This document shows, piece by piece, positions 53,947 to 63,118 of a stretch of 64,000 nucleotides of DNA (its first letter is position 1; every line of letters begins with the position of its first letter). A program made the translations under genes and the position numbers. Origin of the DNA: Bog-473 sp963730785 (lineage in GTDB: Bacteria; Actinomycetota; Acidimicrobiia; Acidimicrobiales; RAAP-2); contig CAVSTF010000015.1 in assembly GCA_963730785.1 (NCBI GenBank), positions 186,001-250,000 of the forward strand, given 5' to 3'. Below the pieces are notes generated by a model. That model was not told the origin of the DNA. It saw only the letters and a list, made by a program, of their open reading frames with translations, and made no database searches.

Positions 53947-55081
53947 ATGACCACCGTTGCCGAGGCCTACGGACTCACCCCCACTCAGCTTGATGAGCTC
54001 GAGGTGGAATTGGAAGCGCTCCGGGCCAGCGTGGTGTCTGAACTTGGCGCCGACGACGTGAAGTACATCCGCCGCCTCATCAAAATACAGCGCTGGTCCG
54101 AAATCGGCGGACGGGCCTCGCTCTTTCTTGGCTTCCTCCCCCCGTTCTGGGTGGCCGGTGCCGCCGCGCTTTCGCTCTCGAAAATTCTGGACAACATGGA
54201 GATTGGCCACAACGTCCTGCATGGTCAGTACGACTGGACCAACGACCCCGCGCTCTCTTCGACCCAATTCGAGTGGGATTCGTCCTGCCCCGCCAAGGGT
54301 TGGCAGAACTACCACAACTACCTCCACCACACCTTCACCAACATCACCGACAAGGACCGCGACCTTGGCTACGGCGTCATCCGTATCAGTGCGGAGACGC
54401 CGTGGACACCGGTGCGCCTCGGTAATCCGATTTACGCCGCCGCCCTCGCCGTCTTCTTCGACTACGGCATCATGTTCCACGACGTGGACATCGCCCAGGT
54501 CCGCGATAGGCCGGAAGACCAAAGAAGAAGCACGGACGTCGCTCAACCGGGGACTGCGCAAGTCAGGCAAGTTGGCCTTCCGGGACTACATCATGTGGCC
54601 TGCCTTTACCGGTCCGCTGTTCCTCTCCACCCTGCTCGCCAACGCGGTCGCCAACGTGGTGCGCAACATCTGGTCCTTCATGATCATCTTCTGCGGTCAC
54701 TTCCCCACCGGCACCGTTGAGTTCACCGAAGAAGAGTGTGAGAACGAGTCAAAGGGTCACTGGTACTTCCGCCAGATGCTCGGTTCGGCCAACATCACCG
54801 GGAGCCGGCTCTTCCACATCATGAGCGGCAACCTGAGTTTTCAGATTGAGCACCACCTCTTCCCCGACATCCCCTCCCGGCGTTACCAGCAGATCGCGCC
54901 TCAGGTTCGCGAGATCTGCCAGCGCTATGGCATTCCCTATACAACCGGTCGCATGTCGCGGCAGTTCGGCTCCGTCATCTTCAAGATCTTCCGCTTCGCC
55001 CTGCCCGGCAAGAAGGCGCAGTACCCGCTCTCCAAGCCGTCAAAGCCCACACAGACGCCGGCTGAACTTCTCGCCGCCTAG
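53947..55081 (+). CDS. membrane fatty acid desaturase (DesA3-like), one frameshift
   Basis: Joined across one extra base near 54505, this gives about 377 residues. Three histidine clusters are visible: GHNVLHGQYD, WQNYHNYLHHTF and, after the break, FQIEHHLFPDIPSRRY. Hydrophobic segments flank them. This is the membrane-bound acyl-CoA/acyl-lipid desaturase fold, likely introducing a delta-9 double bond with electrons from the reductase encoded just upstream. The join QVR|IGRKTKEEARTSLN is consistent with the family. The divergent TetR gene probably regulates the pair. Confidence 0.9.
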
Positions 55082-55102
55082 GCGCACTCTAGTCTGATCA
55101 GC

Positions 55103-55861
55103 GTGTGCCTGCTGATTGTTGCGTCACGCATCATTCCGGGCATGCCCCTACTGGTGGCGGCCAATCGTGACGAGTTCTTGGATCGTCCCGCCTCTCCCTT
55201 TACGGTCCTGGCCGACGATGATGTCCGCATACTGGGTGGTCGGGACGAACAGTCCGGCGGCACCTGGCTGGCCGTCAACCAACATGGCGTCTTCGCTGGG
55301 CTGACCAACCAGCCGCTGGGCGAGCATCGTGATCCGACTCGGCGCACCCGGGGCGAACTCCCGCTGGCCCTGGCCGCTCATCGCACGGCGGCGAATGCGG
55401 TGGAAGATTTTCGGACCCGGTACTCGCCCTCGGACTACAACGGTTGCTGGTTACTGGTCGGTGATCGGCAATCGCTCTTCTTCATTGACTTCACCGGCGA
55501 CCAGACGCCCGACGTCGTGGCCTTGGATCCGGGTTTGTTTGTGCTCGAGAACCGGGCGCTCCACACCTCGTCTCCCAAGGCCGATCATGTTCGCCGCATT
55601 TTGCCCACCTTCACTGGCGACTGGGCCACCGACCGCCAAGCGCTCGTCGCCGTGCTGGGCAACCACGAAGAACCCGAGCCCTCGGTCGAGGTGCCAAAGA
55701 CGCTTTCCAACTGCGTGCACCTCGACAACTACGGGACCCGGTCGTCCTGCGTCATCGGCTGGAGTGACGATCCATCGGTGCCCCCGGATTGCTGGGTGGC
55801 CGACGGCCCTCCGTGCGTGACGCCGCTCGTTGCAGCCAGCGCGCTATGGACTAGCGACTGA
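55103..55861 (+). CDS. NRDE (TANGO2-like) family protein
   Basis: A 252-residue protein with the defining NRDE motif, LLVAANRDEFLDRPASP, near residue 20, then GGRDEQSGGTWLAVNQHGVF and AGLTNQPLG. The N-terminal Cys after the start (MCLLIV) is typical of this N-terminal-nucleophile-like family, whose role in bacteria is unclear. It starts with GTG, 21 bases after the desaturase stop, and ends 11 bases into the convergent GH13 gene. Confidence 0.88.
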   Translation: MCLLIVASRIIPGMPLLVAANRDEFLDRPASPFTVLADDDVRILGGRDEQSGGTWLAVNQHGVFAGLTNQPLGEHRDPTRRTRGELPLALAAHRTAANAVEDFRTRYSPSDYNGCWLLVGDRQSLFFIDFTGDQTPDVVALDPGLFVLENRALHTSSPKADHVRRILPTFTGDWATDRQALVAVLGNHEEPEPSVEVPKTLSNCVHLDNYGTRSSCVIGWSDDPSVPPDCWVADGPPCVTPLVAASALWTSD

Positions 55862-57431
55862 CGACGAGCCCCTGCCAGGGAGCGACCACGGCTGCATCCG
55901 AGAGCTGCTCCCCGTCGCGCTCCCGTTGGGTGGCGATCAGTACGGTGCCGGCGATGCCGCTCACGGTCTGCGCCTGATCGGACATGTTGAGGACTACCTG
56001 CAGATCCTCACCCCGGGTCCAGGCCCACACACCAGTCGGCGTCGTCAGCGATGCATAGGCACCCCCAGTCAACGACGGCGTCGAGCGGCGCAGCGCAATC
56101 AGGTCGCGGATCAGCGTCAGCATTGACTGCGGATCGTCGCGCTGATCTTCCACGTTGCAGTCGGCCGTGTTGCCGAGTGGAAGCCAGGGCTCGACACCCG
56201 GGTCGGTGAAACCGCCCCCTTCGGTATTGCTCCATTGCACCGGCGTACGGGCCGCATCGCGACCCTCGTAGTACGGCCAGTAGCTGATGCCGAGTGGATC
56301 GCGGAGCACTTCCTTGGTCAGCACGGCATTCTGCTGCCCGATCTCGTCGCCCTGATACAGGACCGGCGTGCCTCGAAGCGTGAACAGCATCAGGGCCGCC
56401 AGGCGCGCCTTGGCCGGATCATCGCCCGCCCATCGGGTGGGGAAGCGGAACATGTCGTGGTTGGAACCGGTCCAGGCCGGCCAGGCCCCGGGCGGCAGTG
56501 CCGCCTCGGTCCCTTCCACAATCTCGCGCATGATGTCCGGCTCAAACGCCGCGCTGATGAACGGGAAGTTGAAGGCCAGATGGAGTTCGTCGCTGCCGTC
56601 GCCGTAGTACGCCGCCAACTTCTCCACCGGCACCGGTGTTTCACCAATCAGGACGGGAGACGCCGGGTAGCTGTCAACCAGCGAGCGCCAACGTTGCAAG
56701 ACTTCATGGACTTCAGGCCGGTTGCCATTGAACTCCGGCCGTTGCCCGAACATCTGCGCTTCGAAGTCGTCCTCCTCGGTCGCCGGCGGGTTGTCCCGCA
56801 GCAGCGCGTCCTTGATGATGATGTTGCACACATCGATACGGAAGCCGGCAATCCCCCGGTCGAACCAGAAGCGCATGATGTCGTCGAAAGCCGTGCGCAC
56901 CTCTTCGTTCCACCAGTTGAGATCGGGCTGCTCGGAGAGATGATTATGGAGGTAGGACTGCCCGGTGGTCGGGTCGGGCGTCCAGGCTGCGCCACCGAAG
57001 CTGCTGATCCAGTTGTTGGGGGCGGACCCATCGGGCTTCGGATCGGCCCATACGTACCAATCCCGCTTGGCTGAGGTGAGCGATGAGCGAGATTCGACGA
57101 ACCAGGGGTGTTCGACACTGGTGTGATTGGGCACGAGATCCAACAAGACATGGATGCCCCGTTGATTCGCCTCGGCGATGAGATGGTCAACGTCGTCCAT
57201 GGTTCCCAGGTCCGGCTGAATGGCACAGAAGTCCGAGACGTCATAGCCCCAGTCGGCATTGGGTGATGTCGTGACCGGAGAGAGCCAGATCCCATCGACC
57301 CCCAGCCACTGCAGATGATCGAGGTGTGCGATCACCCCAGGGATGTCGCCCATGCCGTCCCCATTGGTGTCGGCAAAGGAGCGCGGGTAGATCTGGTACA
57401 GCACGCCGGATTGCCACCAGGGCGTCGTCAT
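55851..57431 (-). CDS. GH13 alpha-glucosidase / oligo-1,6-glucosidase
   Basis: A 526-residue alpha-amylase-family enzyme. The four conserved regions are complete: DLVPNHTS (I), GFRIDVCN with nucleophile Asp (II), LIGETPVP with acid Glu (III) and TGSNHDMFR with the stabilising NHD (IV). The start WWQSGVLYQIYPRSFADTNG is typical of alpha-glucosidase and trehalose-hydrolase groups. It acts on short alpha-glucans such as maltose, isomaltose or trehalose. No signal peptide is seen, so it is cytoplasmic. The ATG overlaps the upstream dioxygenase stop by 4 bases. Confidence 0.9.
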   Translation of the reverse strand: MTTPWWQSGVLYQIYPRSFADTNGDGMGDIPGVIAHLDHLQWLGVDGIWLSPVTTSPNADWGYDVSDFCAIQPDLGTMDDVDHLIAEANQRGIHVLLDLVPNHTSVEHPWFVESRSSLTSAKRDWYVWADPKPDGSAPNNWISSFGGAAWTPDPTTGQSYLHNHLSEQPDLNWWNEEVRTAFDDIMRFWFDRGIAGFRIDVCNIIIKDALLRDNPPATEEDDFEAQMFGQRPEFNGNRPEVHEVLQRWRSLVDSYPASPVLIGETPVPVEKLAAYYGDGSDELHLAFNFPFISAAFEPDIMREIVEGTEAALPPGAWPAWTGSNHDMFRFPTRWAGDDPAKARLAALMLFTLRGTPVLYQGDEIGQQNAVLTKEVLRDPLGISYWPYYEGRDAARTPVQWSNTEGGGFTDPGVEPWLPLGNTADCNVEDQRDDPQSMLTLIRDLIALRRSTPSLTGGAYASLTTPTGVWAWTRGEDLQVVLNMSDQAQTVSGIAGTVLIATQRERDGEQLSDAAVVAPWQGLVVSR

Positions 57432-58322
57432 GCCGGGCTCATGGCGGCTGACCATGGGGTCATGTCCAAGAGCGGGTACCGCAGCTGGACGCCCTCGAGA
57501 GTGGCCGGGGTCCAGTAGGCATGTCCGGGCGGCGGGAACCCCAGGGCGTTGAGCTGGCGCACCTTGGCCCGGTGCATGAAGACGTTCCAGTCCATGCCTT
57601 CGGCCGCCCCAGGCCAGGCCTGGGAACCGAGCCAGTCGGTGTTGGCTGGCTTGTAGGACACATGCAACATGAAACGGGCTCCACCGGGCTGGGTCATGCG
57701 CACGCCGCGGTGGTAGACGTCCGGCCGATACACGAGGATCGAACCCGCCGGGGCCGACCGCCGGCACTTCGGCCTCGTACAGCTGGCCATAGTCGTCGGC
57801 GCTCAAATAGCTGCGATTGGTCGGGATGTCACTCGTCAACTGCCGCGACACCATCCGCGTCGCCGCTGTCTCGGGCGTGACGTCGCTCAGATAGATGAAC
57901 AGTTCCAGCTGTTGATAGCCCACCTCGGGTCGAGGGACCACCAGCGTGTGGTTGCCGTAATCGACGTGCAGGAGTTGCTCGTCTTCCAGCGCACCCAGGC
58001 CGTACTTGGCGCTCACCATGCCTTGATAGAGGCGGATGTCGGTCATTTCGAGGTATTCCTCGGCCAGGTCGATGATGCGGTCATGGAGGACGAGGTCGTT
58101 GAGCGCACTGCTCTCAAAGGGGAACTGGGGAATCACCATGTGCGAGTCGACCCTGAAGGGGCGATTGCGATCCGGGTCGACGTCCTGGGCAAACTCCTCG
58201 GCCGTCGGAAAGAGGGCTGGCAATGCTTCCTGCGCAGCCGTGATCGCCTCGGCGGGCAGGAGACCTTCCACGACCACCCACCCGTCCTCTTCCCAGCGCT
58301 GCTTGTCGGTGTTCACAGACAT
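57428..58322 (-). CDS. phytanoyl-CoA dioxygenase (PhyH) family, Fe(II)/2OG, one frameshift
   Basis: Joined across one extra base near 57758, this gives about 297 residues, starting MSVNTDKQRWEEDGWVVVEG. The iron ligands HxD are in LLHVDYGNHTLVV, the distal His in RPDVYHRGVRM, with the 2OG-binding Arg in GARFMLHVSYK. The jelly-roll framework, such as TRMVSRQLTSDIP, fits PhyH proteins. The family hydroxylates small molecules such as ectoine, phytanoyl-CoA or halogenation targets. Coupling to a GH13 glucosidase suggests a sugar-linked or osmolyte substrate, which is inference. A start 10 codons upstream is possible. Confidence 0.83.
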
Positions 58323-58374
58323 ATCTAACTGACCTTTGGTAGTGGCTTCCATGACTGCTTCACAACCCAGCACT

Positions 58375-59755
58375 CTACCCTGCGGCGGCAACGGAGCCAG
58401 CGGCGTCTTGCACGCCGCGCTCGGCCGGACTGTTGTTGTGCAGGGCAACGACCTGATATTCGGTCGGACCGTAGAATTTGCCCGGTCCGAAATTCAATTG
58501 GGGTGAAAACCCGCCAGCGTCATTCGTGATCTTCGACATGGCTTCAACGAAGGTTCTCCGGTTGAGGTTCTTGCCGGCCATAGTGGCGGCCTTGGTGAAG
58601 AGATCGATCTCCTGGCACCAACCCTGGATCGGACCTTGTTCTTCGATGTAGTCGTTCATGTTGCCCTTGGGAGTCTCCGGGTAGGCGGCATGCCAAATGT
58701 TCCAGCAACTCCTCACCCCGGCGTCATAGCCACCCTGGGACTGCGGCCGATCATCGTCGACGCCACCGAGCGTCTCTGTCGTGACGCCCTCCTGACCATC
58801 GAGCTCCTTCTCGAACGGGACCGGCAGTAGGCCGAGCGACGACTCAATCGATTCCTCGTAGTCGGACAGCAGAAGCTTGGGGTAGTAGTGCTGTGAGTTC
58901 TCGGCGGTCAAGACCGGCAGGAAGGCGTTGAAGGGCAGCAACGGAATCACCGAGTTCACTCCCGCCGCCTTCAGTTTTTCCACCACCAGCGGGGCGTCGC
59001 TATCGGTCTGGGCCGTCTCGGTCGGATCAGAGGGGATCGTTTCGACCACCGGCGTCACGCCAATGCGCTTGAGATCGGGCAGGAGATACTGGTTGAGGGC
59101 GATCTGATCGCTGGAGCGGTCTCCGGCGACAATGCCCACCTTGCGCGAGCCGCCCAGCAGGCCGGCGCTGTGTCCCCATTTGGTCAGCGCAGCCAGAATG
59201 GCGGCGTCATCCGGGCCGGTCCACCACAGGTACGGCGAGCCCTTGTTGGGTCCAGTTCGAGATGGTGGTCCATTGGCCCAAGAACGGGGTGTGACCCTCC
59301 TGCGTGATGCAGAGTTCACTGTCACCGGACCAGGCCCCCACCCCATCGAGGACGGCGAAGGCAGCTGGGCTGCCCTCGGTCCAGTCCTTGCAAAGGGCTC
59401 GCATGTTGGACTCGCTGGTGGGATCGAAGAAACTGATGATCGGGTTGATTTTGCGCCCGTTGATACCCCCGGCGGCGTTGATGTGATTGACGAAAAGCTG
59501 AATCGCCTTGCCTTGCTCGGTGTATTCCACATCGCCGGCGAATCCCAGCTGAGCCGACAGCGCCTGCAGGTTCACCACGGGAAAGACCACGTTGATCTTG
59601 GTGCTCGTCACCCCTCGAGTGCTGGTGCTGGCCTGATTCACGGGCGTCGAACCCTTGGCTGCCGCGACCGGCGCCTGCGTTCCCAGTGAGACGGCTGCCC
59701 CCAGCACCGCCAGCGTGCCCACCATCCGCACCCACTTGCCGCCGAACCGCTTCAT
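58375..59755 (-). CDS. ABC transporter substrate-binding protein (Leu/Ile/Val type), one frameshift
   Basis: Joined across one extra base near 59251, this gives about 459 residues. The start MKRFGGKWVRMVGTLAVLG is a signal peptide. Next come TKINVVFPVVNLQALSAQLG and the periplasmic-binding core INGRKINPIISFFDP, with the second lobe GIVAGDRSSDQIALNQYLLP and DLFTKAATMAGKNLNRRTF. This is the type 1 periplasmic fold (LivJ/K-like). No permease or ATPase is nearby, so it is an orphan binding protein or pairs with components elsewhere. The ligand is unknown. Confidence 0.87.
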
Positions 59756-59845
59756 TGCGCTCCCATCCCCAACATGACACTGGTGTCAGCTTTCTCTCCG
59801 GGCAGCTTGGCACATCGGCCGCTGCCGTTCGAGACGAGGTTGGCC

Positions 59846-61228
59846 TCAGGAGCAATGCGCGGCGAGGACTTCATCGGCGCCGGCGGGCGAGGTCACGCCC
59901 AAGATGTCATTGCCGAGCGGCTCGGCCTCGGAGAGAGCGCCGGTCAGCGAGATTTGAATTGAGCAATTGGATGGGTACGACACCAGCGTCTGTCCACCGT
60001 CAGAACGCCAGGACAACGTCATCGTCCGGGTACCGGTGACGATGGAGGTCGGTGTGCCGGCGATGGCAAAGGGGGTGATCCGGGTCAGCTGCTGGCCGAT
60101 CGCCACGTTCGGACCCTTAATGGATGAGTCGTACGACCAGTAGGCCGATCCCATCATGAATTGGTCCTGTTCGGTCAGATCGTCCGCCACATAGTTGGTC
60201 GGCTGAAATGACGCATCGGGCGTGATGGCACCCCACTCCCCCAGCCAGATGGCGGCGTCCATTCGTTGGGCCACCGCGTCGTCGATGGTCAGATCAGGCA
60301 GGAACTGCAACGGCCCGGCCAGATCGAACACGCTGATTTGGGCGTCGACGTTGAGCGAGACGGCGCCGTACTGGTGCGGTTCATAGACCACTCGGCTCAG
60401 GCCGATGGGTCCAAGGAACTGCGATGCGCCATTGACCAGGCCATCGAGATCGGAGGGCTCGACAAACAAAAGGGCGCCCGGGTCCACGTTCCGCAGTTGC
60501 GTTCCCACTGACCGGTAGAACGGAGCCAGGTAGTCCTCTTCGAAGAGTTCGTTGGGAATGAACCCGGGCCCGGGCTCATTCAATATGTCGTAGCCGAGCA
60601 GGAAATAGGGATGGTTGAGCGCCGTCGCCACCTTCACCCACGCCTGCGTGAAGTCGGCCTGAAGGGTTGGACTCTGCCAGAAGGCATTCTCAGCCGTCAG
60701 GACGTCCACTTCCTGGAGGGCCAGATTGGTCGGTGGAGTCGCCGGGCAGTTCGGCACGCTCCAGGTGGGCATGCCAAGACCGCCGAAACAGGTGGTCCAG
60801 ATGTACTGATGCATATCGAGCACGACTTTGAGGCCGGCCGCGCCGGCCCAATCAACCACCTGCACGGCCCGGTCGATGGCGGCTTGGTCAAAGTGACCTT
60901 CGGTCGGTTCGATCATCGACCAGGCGATCGGGATCCTGACCACCGTGACGCCGGCATTGCGCATGGCCACAAAGTCGGCGGCGTCGTAGGGCAGAGGTGA
61001 GGACGTCGGTGTGTCCTCGGCACCAGTGATGTCGACGCCCCGCAGGAACAGGTCGCGACCCTGCGCGTCGGTCATCCACAGACCGTTGGTCGAATAGCGG
61101 ATCGGCGACGGAAGAGGGGCCGCCGCCGCGGCCGATCCCGACGGGAAGGACACCCCGGCCATCAGTGGCAACGCCACCACGATGGACAGCAGAAGAGTGC
61201 TCCCGAGTGCCCGCCGCCCCATGCTCAT
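59846..61228 (-). CDS. secreted glycoside hydrolase family 5 protein
   Basis: A 460-residue exported protein. A signal peptide begins MSMGRRALGSTLLLSIVVAL. The GH5 (endoglycoceramidase-like) domain has NGLWMTDAQGRDLFLRGVDI, VTVVRIPIAWSMIEPTEG, VVLDMHQY, GYDILNEPGPG with the acid/base Glu, and WLGEWGA with the nucleophile Glu. The C-terminal end carries a small beta-rich domain. It likely cleaves a beta-linked glycan or glycolipid outside the cell. Upstream sequence in frame is poor in family features, so the signal peptide Met is chosen. Downstream is the solute-binding protein on the same strand. Confidence 0.86.
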   Translation of the reverse strand: MSMGRRALGSTLLLSIVVALPLMAGVSFPSGSAAAAAPLPSPIRYSTNGLWMTDAQGRDLFLRGVDITGAEDTPTSSPLPYDAADFVAMRNAGVTVVRIPIAWSMIEPTEGHFDQAAIDRAVQVVDWAGAAGLKVVLDMHQYIWTTCFGGLGMPTWSVPNCPATPPTNLALQEVDVLTAENAFWQSPTLQADFTQAWVKVATALNHPYFLLGYDILNEPGPGFIPNELFEEDYLAPFYRSVGTQLRNVDPGALLFVEPSDLDGLVNGASQFLGPIGLSRVVYEPHQYGAVSLNVDAQISVFDLAGPLQFLPDLTIDDAVAQRMDAAIWLGEWGAITPDASFQPTNYVADDLTEQDQFMMGSAYWSYDSSIKGPNVAIGQQLTRITPFAIAGTPTSIVTGTRTMTLSWRSDGGQTLVSYPSNCSIQISLTGALSEAEPLGNDILGVTSPAGADEVLAAHCS

Positions 61229-61272
61229 CACACTAGGTCCGTGAGGTCCTACCGGGCACGGCCGCGGTGCCT

Positions 61273-62953
61273 CTAGTCCCGCACCAGTGGCTTGTAGCGG
61301 ATTCGATGCGGCGTATCGGCATCGACACCCATCCGCCGCTTCCGGTCCACTTCGTAGTCGCTGAAGTTGCCCTCCCACCAGACGACCTCGGACTCACCCT
61401 CAAAGGCCAGGATGTGAGTGGCAATACGGTCAAGGAACCAGCGATCGTGACTAATGACCACCGTGCAGCCGGGAAAGCCCAGCAGTGCGTCTTCCAGAGC
61501 TCGCAGCGTGTCGACATCGAGGTCGTTGGTCGGTTCGTCGAGCAGGAGGACATTGCCGCCGCTCTTGAGGACCTTGGCCAACTGCACCCGGTTGCGCTCG
61601 CCACCCGACAGCTGGCCGACCATCTTCTGTTGGTCGCTGCCCTTGAACCCGAAACTGGCCACGTAGGCCCGACCGTGCAACTCGCGATTGCCCACCACAA
61701 TGCGATCGACCCCACCGGTGATTTCGTCGAATACCGTGCTGTCCGGCCGACAGGTTTTCACGCGATTGGTCGACATAGGCCAGCGTGACCGTGGCCCCGA
61801 CCTCGAGCGTCCCTTCATCCGGCTTGTCGTCGCCCACCATCATCCGAAAGAGCGTGGTCTTGCCTGCCCCGTTGGGCCCGATCACGCCGACGATGCCTCC
61901 CGGCGGAAGCAGGAACGACAAGCCGTCAATCAGCAGTCGATCCCCGAATCCCTTGACCAGCCCGGCGGCGTCGACCACCCGATCGCCCAACCGTGGGCCG
62001 GGAGGAATGGTGATCTCCACCTTGTCGGCCCGTCGTTCGGCCGCTTCGGCTTCCGCCACCAGGTCGTTATAGGCCGTGATGCGGGCCTTGCCCTTGCTTT
62101 GGCGGGCTCTCGGCGACATGTTGATCCAGTCGAGCTCGCGCTGCAGAGCCTGCTGCCGTGACTTGTCCGCCTTCTCCTCGCCGGCCAACCGGGCTTGTTT
62201 CTGCTCCAGCCAGGACGAGTAATTGCCCTCCCAGGGAATCCCGGCTCCTCGATCGAGCTCGAGAATCCAACCGGCCACGTTGTCCAGAAAGTAGCGATCA
62301 TGGGTGACGGCCACCACGGTGCCTGGATACTCCTGGAGCGTCCGCTCCAGCCACGCCACCGATTCGGCATCCAAGTGGTTGGTCGGCTCGTCGAGCAACA
62401 ACAAATCCGGCTTGGAAAGCAACAGTCGGCAGAGCGCCACCCGGCGACGCTCGCCACCCGAAAGCGTGGTGACATCGGCGTCCCCCGGCGGGAGCCGGAG
62501 GGCATCCATGGCGATTTCGAAGGTGCGATCAAGATCCCATGCTCCCGCCGCGTCGATCTTGGTTTGGAGGTCGGCCTGCTCGGTGAGCAACGCATCAAAG
62601 TCAGCGTCGGGCTCGGCGAAAGCGGCGCACACCTCATTGAAGCGATCGAGCAGGGCTTTGACCTCACCCACCCCGTCGGCAACATTGCCCGCCACATCCT
62701 TATTGGGGTCGAGTTGAGGTTCCTGGGCCAGAAAGCCGACCGTGAAGCCGGGCGTCAGACGGGCTTCACCGGAGAAACCGTCGTCCAGGCCGGCCATGAT
62801 CTGCAGGAGGGAGGACTTCCCCGAACCATTCGAGCCGATGACCCCGATTTTGGCTCCGGGGTAGAAGGACAGGTTGATCCCCTTCAGCACTTCCCGGTCG
62901 GGCGGATAGAAGCGCTTCAGGTTGCGCATGGTGTAGATGAACTGGGCTGCCAT
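61273..62953 (-). CDS. ettA: energy-dependent translational throttle protein EttA (ABC-F), one frameshift
   Basis: Joined across one extra base near 61745, this gives about 559 residues, the EttA length. It begins MAAQFIYTMRNLKRFYPPDR. Domain 1 has GVIGSNGSGKSSLLQIMAG and TLSGGERRRVALCRLLLSKP, then DLLLLDEPTNHLDAESVAW. The PtIM-like linker has INMSPRARQSKGKARITAYN. Domain 2 has IVGVIGPNGAGKTTLFRMMV, then after the break QLSGGERNRVQLAKVLKSG and NVLLLDEPTNDLDVDTLRA. EttA binds the ribosomal E site and gates translation by ATP/ADP ratio. It is usually highly conserved, so a real null frameshift is unlikely. Confidence 0.92.
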
Positions 62954-62996
62954 GGGGACAAGTGTGGCCCAGTCCTGGCTCGGCTTGGACATCGGT

Positions 62997-63006
62997 GGGA
63001 ATTCCC
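62997..63006. repeat. 10-base palindrome in divergent region
   Basis: GGGAATTCCC is a perfect 10-base palindrome in the 165-base space between the ettA and SGNH hydrolase starts. It may be an operator, but a palindrome this short is often chance. Confidence 0.2.
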
Positions 63007-63118
63007 GCCCTGACCAGTCAAATGACCCGACGCCACAAATGAATTCGACTCGGTTACATTGCCGCACCGAGGGGAAGACGGTGTCGGGTGGAGGGATCTC
63101 GGCCCGACGGAGGAAGCG

